Part shown: piece after piece, positions 14,889 through 24,439 of the stretch
Position numbering within the stretch: the first letter of the stretch is position 1
Layout of the letters: every line of letters starts with the position of its first letter
NCBI GenBank assembly: GCA_964480455.1
Contig: CAYZQI010000035.1
Location: 1 to 34,511, forward strand
DNA length: 34,511 nucleotides
Reading direction: 5' to 3'
Origin: JAABSX01 sp964480455
GTDB lineage: Bacteria; Bacteroidota; Bacteroidia; Cytophagales; Microscillaceae
The notes under the pieces: generated by a model
What the model saw: only the letters and a program-made list of their open reading frames with translations
Told to the model about the DNA's origin: nothing
Databases searched by the model: none
Program-made: the position numbers and the translations under genes

Positions 14889-16781
14889 TCACAACCTTAC
14901 TGCCACAAAAGTAATGTCATCTCTCGAGGGGGTATCTTGTCGGTATTCATTGAGCTCAGACAAGAAAATTTCCTTTTGAATAGTGAGCGATTTGTTATGA
15001 TGTGTATTGAGCATTTCTTGGAAGCGCATGCTTCCAAACTTACGTCTGTTGGCATTGGGAGAGTCAGCATAGCCGTCGGTAGTGAGGTAGAGTGTATCTC
15101 CCTTTTTGAGAATGATGTCGTAATTTTGGAAATCTTGTTTGTTCTTTTTGATGCCTCCTATGTATTTACTGTCTCCATTGATGCGTTTGAGCTCATTGTC
15201 TTGGATATAGTAGAGTGGGCGTTTGGCACCCGCAAAGGTTACAAGAAATTGGTTATTATTGGCAGGGCAGATAAGGCATAGGCAAACGTCCATACCATCT
15301 CGGTTATTGGTGTCGTTTTGTCTGAGTCGCTCAAAGATACCATTGTGGAGTAGCTCTAGTATGTTGGCGGGGCTGAACTCACGCTGTTTATTAACAATTT
15401 CGTTGAGCAAATCTACCCCAATTGTCGACATAAACGCCCCTGGAACACCGTGTCCTGTGCAATCTACTACTGCAATGAGTGTTTTTTCTTCCAATTGAGT
15501 AAGCCAATAAAAATCGCCTGATACAATATCTTTGGGCTCATAAATCACAAAATGGTCTTCAAAAGTTTCTTGAAAGATAGCTTCACTAGGTAGCATTGCC
15601 TTTTGTATGGTTTCGGCATAGCGGATGCTGTCTGTGATTTTTTTATTTTGTTCTTCGAGTTCTTCGTTCTTTTGGTCCATCAAGACGTTAGCCTGCTCGA
15701 GTTTGTCGTTTTGTTTGTTGAGTGCGGTTGCTTTGTCAGAGAGTTCTATTTTGGTTTGCTCAAGTTCATTGATGATGCGTTTGCGTCTGCGGCTATTGGT
15801 AAAGAAGATAAGAGAAAGTGAGAGCAACAACATCACCAAGCCTCCTAAGATAGCAAGTTGCGTTTTTCGTTCGGCATCTTTTGTTTTTTGTTGTTCTAGG
15901 GCGGCTGTTTTTTCGGCTTCTTTGGCTTGTAGGGTAGCTTTGTCAGCATTTACTCTTGCTTGAAGATTGATTAAAATGAGGCTGTCTTGGTTGCGTATTT
16001 TACGGAGCGAATCTAAGTATATTTGGTATTCTTCTGCAAATTCAGGATTACTTGAAAGCTCTCTGAGTGCTTTTTCTTGTTCTTCCTTCATGCGTTTGTT
16101 TTTAAGTTCAAGCTCTCTGATAGCTGCCTCAGCTTCTTTATTTTCTACATAAACTTTTTCTACCTTAGTTTCTGTGGGGCCCGGTATTCTAATTATTTTG
16201 GTGGTTTCGTTGGAGAGTGAGATTACTTTTCCTTCATTTTCTATGATAGGTGGCACAGTGATACCTTTAAGCCTAATTTTCTCTACCACAATTTCATAGA
16301 GCCATTTGTCTTTTTGTGTAGGTTTTACAAGATTGATATCCGCTTCGGTTTTTCCTGCTAAGTTTTTACTTTCATTGATAAGCAAGATAGACCTTTCACC
16401 TACTCGGCGAATTATCTCACCACTCAGCATAGCACTATGGTTGGTAATGTAAATGATGGGAATATACTCTATTTGATTGATTTGTGTGATTTGCCTGACT
16501 TCTACCTCTCTGTTTTGGTAAGTAAGTCTTTCCAGATTGCTGGCTATTTCTTCAAAGATGGTAGGATTATCGCAGACCACCCCAACCACAAAGACTCCTC
16601 TGGAGTGATTGAGTGATTGCTTTGGCCACTTCATAAAACTAATGAATCTGGCGATGTATTGCGTTTTTTCATTAATCCCATAGTCAGTCTGTCCCCATAC
16701 GGCTTGAAGATGTACGAAATTGAATCCAATGATGAGAACATAAAAGTATAAAAACCTTTGCATTACTGTGTTTAGTTGCAC
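14889..16781 (-). CDS. Membrane SpoIIE/PP2C serine phosphatase with a YfiR-like (DUF4154) sensor domain
   Basis: The 630-residue protein has a signal peptide (residues 1-30). Residues about 33-180 match DUF4154, the YfiR family (KTQYIARFISFMKWP, FVVGVVCDNPTIFEEI, IYITNHSAML). In Pseudomonas, YfiR is a periplasmic repressor of a c-di-GMP cyclase. A coiled coil, one membrane helix (about 307-330) and another coiled coil lead into a SpoIIE/PP2C domain (about 383-630) with GDFYWL, VDCTGHGVPGAFMS and RDGMD. The architecture suggests a phosphatase controlled by an extracytoplasmic signal (inference). It has the same cytoplasmic layout as the neighbouring phosphatase but an unrelated sensor. Confidence 0.9.
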   Translation of the reverse strand: MQLNTVMQRFLYFYVLIIGFNFVHLQAVWGQTDYGINEKTQYIARFISFMKWPKQSLNHSRGVFVVGVVCDNPTIFEEIASNLERLTYQNREVEVRQITQINQIEYIPIIYITNHSAMLSGEIIRRVGERSILLINESKNLAGKTEADINLVKPTQKDKWLYEIVVEKIRLKGITVPPIIENEGKVISLSNETTKIIRIPGPTETKVEKVYVENKEAEAAIRELELKNKRMKEEQEKALRELSSNPEFAEEYQIYLDSLRKIRNQDSLILINLQARVNADKATLQAKEAEKTAALEQQKTKDAERKTQLAILGGLVMLLLSLSLIFFTNSRRRKRIINELEQTKIELSDKATALNKQNDKLEQANVLMDQKNEELEEQNKKITDSIRYAETIQKAMLPSEAIFQETFEDHFVIYEPKDIVSGDFYWLTQLEEKTLIAVVDCTGHGVPGAFMSTIGVDLLNEIVNKQREFSPANILELLHNGIFERLRQNDTNNRDGMDVCLCLICPANNNQFLVTFAGAKRPLYYIQDNELKRINGDSKYIGGIKKNKQDFQNYDIILKKGDTLYLTTDGYADSPNANRRKFGSMRFQEMLNTHHNKSLTIQKEIFLSELNEYRQDTPSRDDITFVAVRL

Positions 16782-17131
16782 TTGTATTATTTATTTTTAA
16801 GTTGGGTTGTTTTTTGGCAACTTAGTTTCGTAAAATTAACCATTAATATACCAAAACACAAAGAAAGTAAAATTTATTTTTGTGCTTGTGTTGAGCTAGT
16901 TGAATTCATCACCAAAAAACAACCCAATACTTTACTTTTAGCAAAAATTGTTCTAGTATTTTTTTAGGTTGATTCAAGTAGAAGTCCAACATAAAATAAT
17001 CAGTTGCCAATTGGAACTACTTCTGAGCGTCTCAGCAACCCTCTTCTATGTACGGAAGAAGGCTTAAAGGAATTAATCAGCGATAATTTGAATTACACTT
17101 TATTTTTGCCTAGTTAGAGAAGCAAGACTTT
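16782..17131. other. Non-coding gap with small hairpins
   Basis: No gene is visible in 350 bases. The gap contains the palindrome CCAATTGG (17007-17014) and the hairpin CTGAG-CGT-CTCAG (17023-17035). The latter partly resembles the start of repeat C. Neither has a clear role. Confidence 0.4.
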
Positions 17132-17857
17132 TCAAAGGATAGAGAGCTGCTCGAGTAGTTTTTCACGGTACGTTTTGCCTATGGGTATATAGTCCTTTCC
17201 AATTAAAACGCTATTGTCTTCCAGAGCATTAATTTTCTCAATGGCAACCATGTATGAACGGTGTATTCTGATAAACTGCTTAGTAGGTAGTATATTCTCG
17301 AGTGCTTTGAGGGTATGGCTTATCACAAATTGCCCTTGGGCAGTGTGTAGCACACAATAAATGTCTTTTGCTTCTATCCAAAGCACTTCACTTAGTTGGA
17401 GTTTCTCAAGGCGATTTTTGTTTTTAACAAAAATGCTCTGCCGCTCTGAAAGTGTATTTTCAAGCTTACTCCATTGTTTTTTTTGGCTTTTATAAAGTGC
17501 CATTTCTAAAGTAGCTTTGAGTTCATCTTCTCTGCAAGGCTTCACAAGATAGCCCTCGGGTTCGGTAAGGGCAGCGCGGCTAAGTGTGGCAGTATCTACT
17601 TTGGCAGTCAGATAAATGAAAGGCACTTGAAACTCGCTTTTGAGTTTGGGAGCTAAGTCAATTCCATCTAGTTTGCCCGCCAAGTCAATATCTAGCAAAA
17701 CCAAATCTGTGTGATGGGTGAGTAGTGCCTCTGGCAAATCTTCTGCTTGGTGTACAAAAGGCAGCACAATATACCCTAACTTTTCAAGCATGAGTTTTAA
17801 CTCGTGCGCTATCACAAAGTCATCTTCTACCACCATCAAATAAGTATCTTTGTGCAT
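17132..17857 (-). CDS. LytTR-family response regulator
   Basis: The 241-residue protein has an N-terminal receiver domain (residues about 5-125) with the acidic pocket EDD (11-13), the probable phosphorylated Asp56 (VLLDIDL), Thr84 (LTAK) and Lys106 (VKP). A LytTR DNA-binding domain (about 143-241) follows, with VLWIEAKDIYCVLHT, FIRIHRSYMVAIEKI and IPIGKTYREKLL. LytTR regulators bind direct repeats upstream of their targets, often genes for extracellular products. No histidine kinase is adjacent, so the regulator is an orphan here. It is on the same strand as the two phosphatases upstream; a link is possible but unproven. Confidence 0.95.
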   Translation of the reverse strand: MHKDTYLMVVEDDFVIAHELKLMLEKLGYIVLPFVHQAEDLPEALLTHHTDLVLLDIDLAGKLDGIDLAPKLKSEFQVPFIYLTAKVDTATLSRAALTEPEGYLVKPCREDELKATLEMALYKSQKKQWSKLENTLSERQSIFVKNKNRLEKLQLSEVLWIEAKDIYCVLHTAQGQFVISHTLKALENILPTKQFIRIHRSYMVAIEKINALEDNSVLIGKDYIPIGKTYREKLLEQLSIL

Positions 17858-17894
17858 AGGTTTAGGGTCAATGTTTTTTTTAATTCTTTTAGCC

Positions 17895-17928
17895 CAAAAT
17901 TATGCAAAAAAAACTTGATTTTATCAAA
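17895..17928 (-). promoter_or_regulatory. Possible promoter of the LytTR gene
   Basis: The minus strand carries TTTG, 22 bases, then TAATTTTG, about 40 bases upstream of the start at 17857. The spacing is slightly longer than the usual 19-21. Confidence 0.3.
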
Positions 17929-18103
17929 TAAAAGATTTTTTTTCATTCATCGACGCAAAGAGTGCCTGAGGAGTGCTTTCAAAAGCAAATCTTGACAGTG
18001 CGGCTTCAAAAATTGAGAGAAATGTTAAACTGCTGTTAAGCAAAATTATCACACAACGATTCATTTGAATCCTAGTAAGCAAGTACATAAAACAATAAGG
18101 AAC

Positions 18104-18111
18104 TACCTTTG
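18104..18111 (+). promoter_or_regulatory. Possible -7 box of the OmpA-family gene
   Basis: TACCTTTG fits TAnnTTTG, 51 bases upstream of the ATG at 18163. No TTTG is found at the expected -33 distance. Confidence 0.4.
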
Positions 18112-18162
18112 TGAGTTTCTAAAACAGTGCTAATCTGTTATTTTTTCTAAATTAATATTCTT

Positions 18163-19308
18163 ATGAACATCTACACTATAAAAAATTTATTATTCTGCTT
18201 ACTTTTCTTGTCTGCTACTCAAACCCTCTTAGCACAAAATATCACAGTCTCTAATTATTACAAAGAAGACAGAGATGGTGATGGTGTACCCGATGTGAGA
18301 GATAAATGCCCAGATACAGATATTAACCTGAATGGACAAGAATTTATCGTGAGTGTAAAAGGAAAAGAAATCCCTGTAAAAATAGTAGATATAAAAGGCA
18401 ATTTTGAACTAAGAAGAAGACGTTTGCTGATAGAAATCAGTAGATTAGACAAAGCCAACCGCGCTATGATTAAAGAAGCCGGCGGAAAAGTTGAGAAACT
18501 CTCTGCCGAACAAACACAAATCAAAGCTACCAACGACAGCATTATGAACTACAAACGAGGGCAGCTAACCAACCTCACCTATGAGGCAGATGTAGAAGTA
18601 AACGGTGCAAAAGAAAAAGTAGAGGTATTTATTGGGGTAGATGAGTGGGGTTGTCTGCCTGACAGAGATGGAGATGGTATCCCTGATATTGTGGACAAAT
18701 GCCCCGACCACCCCGGTATCAAAAAATACTTTGGCTGCAATGACCGTGATGGAGATACTGTGCTTGACCACGAAGATGACTGCCCCGACGAACCAGGGCT
18801 TGTTTCGCTCAAAGGCTGCCCCGACAAAGGACTTGGCGACCGCGACAATGATGGCACTATCGACAGAGATGACCTCTGCCCCGATGTACCCGGCCCCAAA
18901 GAAAATAAAGGCTGCCCAGAATTGGTTACCAAGGAAGAAAAGAAAATCATAGAAGCTGCTAGTAAGGTGCTCTTTGACTCTGGAAAAGCCACCCTCCGTC
19001 CTGAATCTTTTGGGATTTTAGATGAACTAGCAGATCTTATCTTCAAACTCAATAAAAAATATAAAAATATAAAAATTAGACTAGAAGGACACACTGATAC
19101 AGATGGCACCAATGCAGATAACCTCGAGCTCTCACGCAACCGCTCACGTACCGTGAAAGAATATCTCGTAAGCAAAGGAATTGATATTGGCAGTATCTCT
19201 ACGGCAGGTTATGGCGAAGAACGCCTTAAAGTAGCTTATGAGCGAGGGCCCGCCGACAAGCAAGCAAATAGGCGTGTAGAGATAGCCATCACAAATGAAG
19301 AAGAATAA
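18163..19308 (+). CDS. OmpA-family outer membrane protein with thrombospondin type 3 repeats
   Basis: The 381-residue protein has a signal peptide (residues 1-25, ending LLAQN). Four TSP type 3 calcium-binding repeats of the form DRDGDGVPDVRDKCPD lie at about 37-52, 168-183, 195-210 and 226-241. A 115-residue segment, with a helical stretch LLIEISRLDKANRAMIKEAG, separates the first repeat from the other three. The C-terminal OmpA domain (about 265-380) has LFDSGKATLRPESFG, LEGHTDTDGTNADNLELSRNR and QANRRVEIAI, and would bind peptidoglycan through its conserved Asp and Arg. The N-terminus does not show an eight-strand barrel, so it is probably a periplasmic or surface tether rather than a porin. 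An intrinsic terminator follows. Confidence 0.9.
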   Translation: MNIYTIKNLLFCLLFLSATQTLLAQNITVSNYYKEDRDGDGVPDVRDKCPDTDINLNGQEFIVSVKGKEIPVKIVDIKGNFELRRRRLLIEISRLDKANRAMIKEAGGKVEKLSAEQTQIKATNDSIMNYKRGQLTNLTYEADVEVNGAKEKVEVFIGVDEWGCLPDRDGDGIPDIVDKCPDHPGIKKYFGCNDRDGDTVLDHEDDCPDEPGLVSLKGCPDKGLGDRDNDGTIDRDDLCPDVPGPKENKGCPELVTKEEKKIIEAASKVLFDSGKATLRPESFGILDELADLIFKLNKKYKNIKIRLEGHTDTDGTNADNLELSRNRSRTVKEYLVSKGIDIGSISTAGYGEERLKVAYERGPADKQANRRVEIAITNEEE

Positions 19309-19336
19309 ATCAATTATTCCAAAACTTTGATGTTTG

Positions 19337-19384
19337 AAGCACAAAATGCAAGTAATACCTGTCTTTTGTGCTTTTGTATTTTTA
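19337..19384 (+). terminator. Intrinsic terminator after the OmpA-family gene
   Basis: The arms AAGCACAAAA (19337-19346) and TTTTGTGCTT (19364-19373) are perfectly complementary across a 17-base loop, and TTGTATTTTT follows. It lies 28 bases after the stop codon. Confidence 0.75.
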
Positions 19385-19527
19385 ATCAAGCTGTTATCAT
19401 CTCTTTAACAGTCAAAAATGAATAGATGCACTAACTCGTTTCTCAACTTGTGCGTACGTTTTTTTGACTTACAAGTTATGAGTTTAAGTTCTTTCAAAAC
19501 ATCATCACTACCTTAAACCTTGTCAAG

Positions 19528-20388
19528 ATGAAAAAGTATCTTTTTTCAATATTATTTTTATCCACGTTGCTTGTTGGGCAAGGCTACGCACAGCATACTC
19601 CAACCATGAATGTCATTGTCTTTTCTGAAAATGGTGAGCGTTTTTGGCTTGTCGTCAATGGTGTGCGTCAAAATAACCAAGCTACCCAAAATGTGAAAGT
19701 AACCGCGCTTCGCGGACGCTCATGGCAGTTTAAAGTGGTTTTTGAAAACGAAAGCCTAGGCGAATTGAATAAAATTATTTATGCTGCCGATGGCCTCTCA
19801 CGTGAGGTAACCTTTGGGATAGGAAAAAATAGAAAAGAAGAATATCGATTCAAATACTATGGCGATATACCGCTTGATAGCACTCCTGAAAGTGCTGAAC
19901 AAGAAACGGTAACTTACCACGAAGACGAACTCCCCACCAGCAACCCCGCTTTTGACCTCAGAATAGGCAGAGATGGCATACATGTTACAGTAAATTCTAG
20001 GGGACATACTAACCCACGCAGCTACCCAAATCCAAGCAACAGAAGAACCACCACCACCACACAGCAACCCTCCTCACGCCACACTCCACCTTGCTATGTG
20101 CCTATGGATAGCAGAGCATTTGAAGATGTAAAAAAAAGCATCTTAAACAAAGATTCTGAAGATGACCGCTTAATCGTTGCCAAGCAAATCGTAAGAACAC
20201 GCTGTCTTAGTTCCTCACAAATGTTAGCAATGGCTAAAATATTTGATTTTGAAGCCTCACGCCTTGATTTTGCCAAGTTTGCCTATGACTATACTACTGA
20301 CCCGCAAAACTACTACCTCGTCAATGAGGCTTTCGATTTTAGCGAAAGTATTAGAATGTTAGATGAATATATACAGAGTAAAAACTAA
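19528..20388 (+). CDS. Secreted DUF4476 protein
   Basis: The 286-residue protein has a signal peptide (residues 1-21, ending GYAQ). A beta-rich N-terminal domain (about 25-115, with FWLVVNGVRQNNQ and WQFKVVFENESL) is followed by a low-complexity Thr/Pro/Ser linker (about 155-190). The C-terminal domain (about 190-286) is DUF4476, seen in DDRLIVAKQIVRTRCLSSSQ, FDFEASRLDFAKFAYDY and NYYLVNEAFDFSESI. DUF4476 proteins are common secreted proteins of Bacteroidota with no proven function. It has its own position downstream of a terminator, so it is probably transcribed separately. Confidence 0.85.
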   Translation: MKKYLFSILFLSTLLVGQGYAQHTPTMNVIVFSENGERFWLVVNGVRQNNQATQNVKVTALRGRSWQFKVVFENESLGELNKIIYAADGLSREVTFGIGKNRKEEYRFKYYGDIPLDSTPESAEQETVTYHEDELPTSNPAFDLRIGRDGIHVTVNSRGHTNPRSYPNPSNRRTTTTTQQPSSRHTPPCYVPMDSRAFEDVKKSILNKDSEDDRLIVAKQIVRTRCLSSSQMLAMAKIFDFEASRLDFAKFAYDYTTDPQNYYLVNEAFDFSESIRMLDEYIQSKN

Positions 20389-20791
20389 TGCACCCTGCTC
20401 AAAGAGAAGTGATTGATATATATCCAATAATCAATTGATAGTCAATGTCTTACAAAAAGAAAAGGACTACTTTATGTAGTTTTAATTCCTTACTAACTGA
20501 TGTTTAGGAAATTACTCTGACAATTTGTCTGTTTTTTTATAGTTGGTGTAAGATTTGGCAACATTAAAAAATAAAAATTAATACTTGACTAAAAAAATGC
20601 TTTGACTTGCTTATTCACACCCCTACAAGCTCGAGATGTATTATATTTTTGTAGAGAGATGTCAGAAATCTATTTCAATACTCAACAAAAAAAATGTATT
20701 TTTGCATATTAGGTAAAGTGATAAGTTTTTTAGCTTAACATAAGTAGCCATCAAATTTGTATTTAACAATCAAAACATAAAAAAAGCATCT
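20389..20791. other. Gap upstream of secA
   Basis: No gene is visible in 403 bases. The 3' part holds the secA promoter candidate. The middle has a small GACAATTTGTC palindrome (20519-20529) followed by a T-run, which could be a weak terminator of the DUF4476 gene. Confidence 0.4.
20673..20704 (+). promoter_or_regulatory. Possible secA promoter
   Basis: TATTTTTG (20697-20704) matches the -7 consensus, with TTTC, one base off TTTG, 20 bases upstream (20673-20676). The leader to the ATG at 20792 would be about 80 bases. Confidence 0.45.
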
Positions 20792-23700
20792 ATGCTTAAA
20801 TTTGTCAATAAAGCCATTACCAAGTTATTTGGGTCAAAATCGGAGCGAGATATGAAACTCCTCCTGCCTTACGTAGAAAAAATCAATCAAGAGTGGAAAA
20901 AACTTGCACAAGATACCGTATCTGATGACGAGCTACGAGGCAAAACACAAGAAATTAAAGAGGTTATCAATCAGAGATTATCAAGCATTGATACTCAAAT
21001 AGAAGTACTAAAACAACAAGCACAAGCCCCTGCGCTCAATCTCCAAGAGAAAGAAGACCTGTTCAACCAAATAGATAAACTTGAAGAAGACCGTAACCGC
21101 GAATTAGAAATAATACTTGATGAGGTGCTTCCGCTGGGTTTTGCTGTGGTTAAAGAAACCGCTAGGCGTTTTAAAGAAAATAAAGAAATCAAGGTTACTG
21201 CCCAGGATTTTGACATAAAATTAGCTGCTTCCAAAGCGCATATCAGCATAGAAGGCGATACGGCTGTATGGCAAAACCGTTGGATGGCTGCTGGCAATGA
21301 AATAGAATGGAACATGCTCCACTATGACGTACAGCTCATCGGAGGAGTAGTACTGCACCAAGGAAAAGTAGCTGAAATGGCAACAGGCGAAGGTAAAACC
21401 CTTGTAGCAACCTTGCCTGCTTACCTCAATGCCCTTGCAGGAAGAGGCGTACACATTGTAACAGTCAATGACTACCTCGCTAGGCGTGACTCCGAATGGA
21501 TGGCACCCATTTTTGAATTTCATGGACTGACCACAGACTGTATAGATAGGCATCAGCCCAATACTCAAGAAAGACGCAACGCATATCTTGCAGACATCAC
21601 CTATGGTACAAACAATGAATTTGGCTTTGATTACCTTCGTGACAACATGACCGAAGAAGTAGATAGGCTCGTACAGCGCAAACATCACTATGCAATGATT
21701 GATGAGGTGGACTCAGTACTCATCGACGAAGCCCGTACGCCTTTGATTATCTCAGGACCCGTACCAAGAGGCGATGAGCATGAATTTCACGAACTTAAAC
21801 CAAGAATAGCCAAAATAGTAGAAGCGCAGCGCAAATTGGTAATGGGCTACCTCAATGAAGCCAAAAAGCTCATCAAAGAAGGCAATGAAAAAGAAGCAGG
21901 TTTGCCACTCTTCAGAGCACACCGAGGAATGCCCAAATTTCAACCCCTGATTAAGTTCCTCAGTGAGCCCGGCATGAAGGTTTTGATGCAAAAAACTGAA
22001 AATATCTACCTGCAAGACAACTCCAAACTCATGCCTGAGGCTGATGCCCCGCTCTATTTTACTATTGATGAAAAAAATAACCAAATAGACCTCACTGAAA
22101 AAGGAATAGACTCTATCACTAAAGAAGGAGAAGACACTAATTTCTTCATCTTGCCTGATATTGGACTGACCGTAGCACAACTAGAGGAAAATAGCACCCT
22201 TACTGAAAGAGAAAAACTCGAGAAAAAGGAGGCTGTCTTAAACGACTATTCTGTCAAAGCTGCCCGTATTCACTCTGTCAATCAGCTTTTGAAGGCATAT
22301 ACACTCTTTGAAAAAGAAGTAGATTATACCATTATAGATAACGAAGTAAAGATTGTAGATGAGCAAACAGGCCGTATTATGTCGGGCAGACGCTACTCTG
22401 ACGGCTTGCACCAAGCCCTTGAAGCCAAAGAAAATGTGCGTATTCAAGAGGCTACTCAAACCTATGCCACCATCACGCTCCAGAACTACTTCCGTATGTA
22501 CCACAAAATAGCAGGTATGACGGGTACGGCCGAAACCGAAGCTGGAGAACTCTGGGACATCTACAAGCTAGATGTAGTCGTAATTCCTACCAATGTGCCT
22601 ATCACTAGGAAAGATGAAAACGACCTTATCTACAAAACTACACGCGAAAAATACAAAGCAGTGATAGACAGCGTAGAACAATTGATTGATAAAGGAAGAC
22701 CTGTGCTGGTAGGTACTACTTCTATTGAAAGCTCTGAGCTAATCAGCCGTATGCTTACTATGAAGAAAATACCACACCAAGTCCTGAATGCCAAAAGACA
22801 CCAACAAGAAGCCGAAATCGTGGCAGAAGCAGGTAAACCAGGCACAGTTACCATAGCTACCAACATGGCCGGTAGAGGTACAGACATCAAACTAACACCT
22901 GAGTCTAAGGAGGCAGGCGGTTTGGCCATCTTGGGTACAGAACGCCACGAATCGCGCCGTGTAGATAGACAGCTACGGGGGCGTGCAGGACGACAAGGCG
23001 ACCCAGGGTCTTCTCAGTTTTTTGTGAGTTTAGATGATAGCCTAATGCGTCTGTTTGGCTCTGAGCGTATGGCCAAAATTATGGATAGACTGGGGCTAGA
23101 AGAAGGTGAGGTCATTCAGCACTCTATGATGACCAAATCCATAGAAAGAGCACAGAAAAAAGTAGAAGAAAATAACTTCGGTATCCGAAAACGCCTCCTA
23201 GAATATGATGATGTCATGAATCAGCAGCGTGAGATCATCTACGCACGCCGCCGCAATGCACTTTTTGGCGAACGCCTCGAGTTTGACATCATGAACACGC
23301 TCTACGACACTTGTGCTGACATTGTACAAAACTACCAAGGACCCGATAATTACGAAAACTTCAAACTTCAAGTGCTTACACTCTTTGGTATAGAAGCACA
23401 AATAGAGGCAACTGCTTTTGAAACCATTGACTCCGACCAACTGACAGCACAACTCTACCAATCGGCACTCAGCAAATACCAAAGACGCAACCAATCAGTG
23501 ATAGAAAAAGCCTTGCCCTTTTTCCAGAATGTAAAAAAAGCTAGGGGCGACCAATTCCAAGAAGGGATTATCCCGATGACAGATGGAAAACGTGTGATGC
23601 ACATAGTAGTCAATGCTGATAAAGTGCTTGCAAGCGAAGGAACTGAACTTATCAAAGTGATGGAGAAATCTATCACATTGGGCATCATAGACCAAGAATG

Positions 23701-24175
23701 GAAAGAACACCTCCGCGATATGGACGACCTAAAGCAATCCGTACAAAATGCAGTCTATGAGCAAAAAGACCCCTTGGTTATTTATAAATTTGAGGCATTC
23801 GAGCTCTTCAAAAATTTCTTGGCAAAGGTAAATCTTAGTATGGTTTCTTTCTTGATGAAAGCAGACCTCCCCACCGAAGACCCAAGCCAAGTGAAAGAAG
23901 CGCGTACACGCCAACGTACACGTGTGCAGCCGCTCAAAGAGAAAAAAGCCGAGGTACAATCTTTGGTTAATACCCTCTCAGGGGTACTTGCTGGAACAGA
24001 TGAGGAAGAAGAAGCACCCAGAGAAAAGCAGCAACCTATCAAATCGCAAAAGCTCTACAGGCGCAACGACCGCATAACGGTAAAATATACAGATGGTAAG
24101 GTCAAAAAAGATGTAAAATACAAAACCGTAGAAGTTGACATACTTAACGAGAGGTGTGTAGTGATAGGAAGTTGA
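20792..24175 (+). CDS. secA: Preprotein translocase ATPase SecA
   Basis: The 1127-residue protein is SecA, the cytoplasmic ATPase that pushes unfolded proteins through SecYEG. Walker A is MATGEGKTL (about 195-203), TVNDYLARRD follows, and the DEAD-like Walker B is MIDEVDSVLIDEARTPL (about 302-318). Later come GMTGTAETEA, TIATNMAGRGTDIKL and RQLRGRAGRQGDPGSSQFF. It is longer than the E. coli protein (901 aa): an insertion of roughly 140 residues follows the Walker B region and includes YFTIDEKNNQIDLTEKG, as usual in Bacteroidota. The C-terminus has no zinc-binding cysteine cluster, which E. coli SecA uses for SecB contact, and ends in a small beta-rich tail. A terminator follows. Confidence 0.98.
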   Translation: MLKFVNKAITKLFGSKSERDMKLLLPYVEKINQEWKKLAQDTVSDDELRGKTQEIKEVINQRLSSIDTQIEVLKQQAQAPALNLQEKEDLFNQIDKLEEDRNRELEIILDEVLPLGFAVVKETARRFKENKEIKVTAQDFDIKLAASKAHISIEGDTAVWQNRWMAAGNEIEWNMLHYDVQLIGGVVLHQGKVAEMATGEGKTLVATLPAYLNALAGRGVHIVTVNDYLARRDSEWMAPIFEFHGLTTDCIDRHQPNTQERRNAYLADITYGTNNEFGFDYLRDNMTEEVDRLVQRKHHYAMIDEVDSVLIDEARTPLIISGPVPRGDEHEFHELKPRIAKIVEAQRKLVMGYLNEAKKLIKEGNEKEAGLPLFRAHRGMPKFQPLIKFLSEPGMKVLMQKTENIYLQDNSKLMPEADAPLYFTIDEKNNQIDLTEKGIDSITKEGEDTNFFILPDIGLTVAQLEENSTLTEREKLEKKEAVLNDYSVKAARIHSVNQLLKAYTLFEKEVDYTIIDNEVKIVDEQTGRIMSGRRYSDGLHQALEAKENVRIQEATQTYATITLQNYFRMYHKIAGMTGTAETEAGELWDIYKLDVVVIPTNVPITRKDENDLIYKTTREKYKAVIDSVEQLIDKGRPVLVGTTSIESSELISRMLTMKKIPHQVLNAKRHQQEAEIVAEAGKPGTVTIATNMAGRGTDIKLTPESKEAGGLAILGTERHESRRVDRQLRGRAGRQGDPGSSQFFVSLDDSLMRLFGSERMAKIMDRLGLEEGEVIQHSMMTKSIERAQKKVEENNFGIRKRLLEYDDVMNQQREIIYARRRNALFGERLEFDIMNTLYDTCADIVQNYQGPDNYENFKLQVLTLFGIEAQIEATAFETIDSDQLTAQLYQSALSKYQRRNQSVIEKALPFFQNVKKARGDQFQEGIIPMTDGKRVMHIVVNADKVLASEGTELIKVMEKSITLGIIDQEWKEHLRDMDDLKQSVQNAVYEQKDPLVIYKFEAFELFKNFLAKVNLSMVSFLMKADLPTEDPSQVKEARTRQRTRVQPLKEKKAEVQSLVNTLSGVLAGTDEEEEAPREKQQPIKSQKLYRRNDRITVKYTDGKVKKDVKYKTVEVDILNERCVVIGS

Positions 24176-24199
24176 TAAAATCTATCTTTAAAGGTTACT

Positions 24200-24245
24200 C
24201 CCATTCAAATTGCAGATGTAGCTATCAATGTGAATGGGTTTTTTT
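24200..24245 (+). terminator. Intrinsic terminator after secA
   Basis: CCCATTCA (24200-24207) pairs with TGAATGGG (24231-24238). An inner ATTG/CAAT pair extends the stem and seven T follow. It lies 25 bases after the secA stop. Confidence 0.8.
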
Positions 24246-24439
24246 GTGCATAAACCAGACTCTGTAAGCAAAGAAATAAGCACTCTCTACCCCAAATACA
24301 TCCGAAAATTCACAGTTTTTCGATAAATTTGCCCTACACAAGGTATTTCTCAATGAAAAAACTGCTAGTTCTATGAGTCTGGGTTGTTTTTATTGAGTAG
24401 CCTTTAAATTGACCATTTGACAAACAAAAACACAAAGCA

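Larger units (their letters stand above)
17858..18162. other. Gap between divergent genes with two candidate promoters
   Basis: No gene is visible in this 305-base gap. On the minus strand TAATTTTG (17895-17902) with TTTG 22 bases upstream (17925-17928) could be the promoter of the response regulator. On the plus strand TACCTTTG lies at 18104-18111. Confidence 0.4.

Noticed and set aside
18579..19175. A long minus-strand open frame (198 codons) opposite the OmpA-family gene
   Set aside because: It is antisense to a well-supported gene and its Ser/Pro-rich translation is the mirror of the Asp/Gly repeat codons. No start context or domain supports it.
21221..21688. Minus-strand open frames inside secA, including one of 155 codons
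   Set aside because: These are shadow frames of secA; codon pattern and conservation belong to the plus strand.
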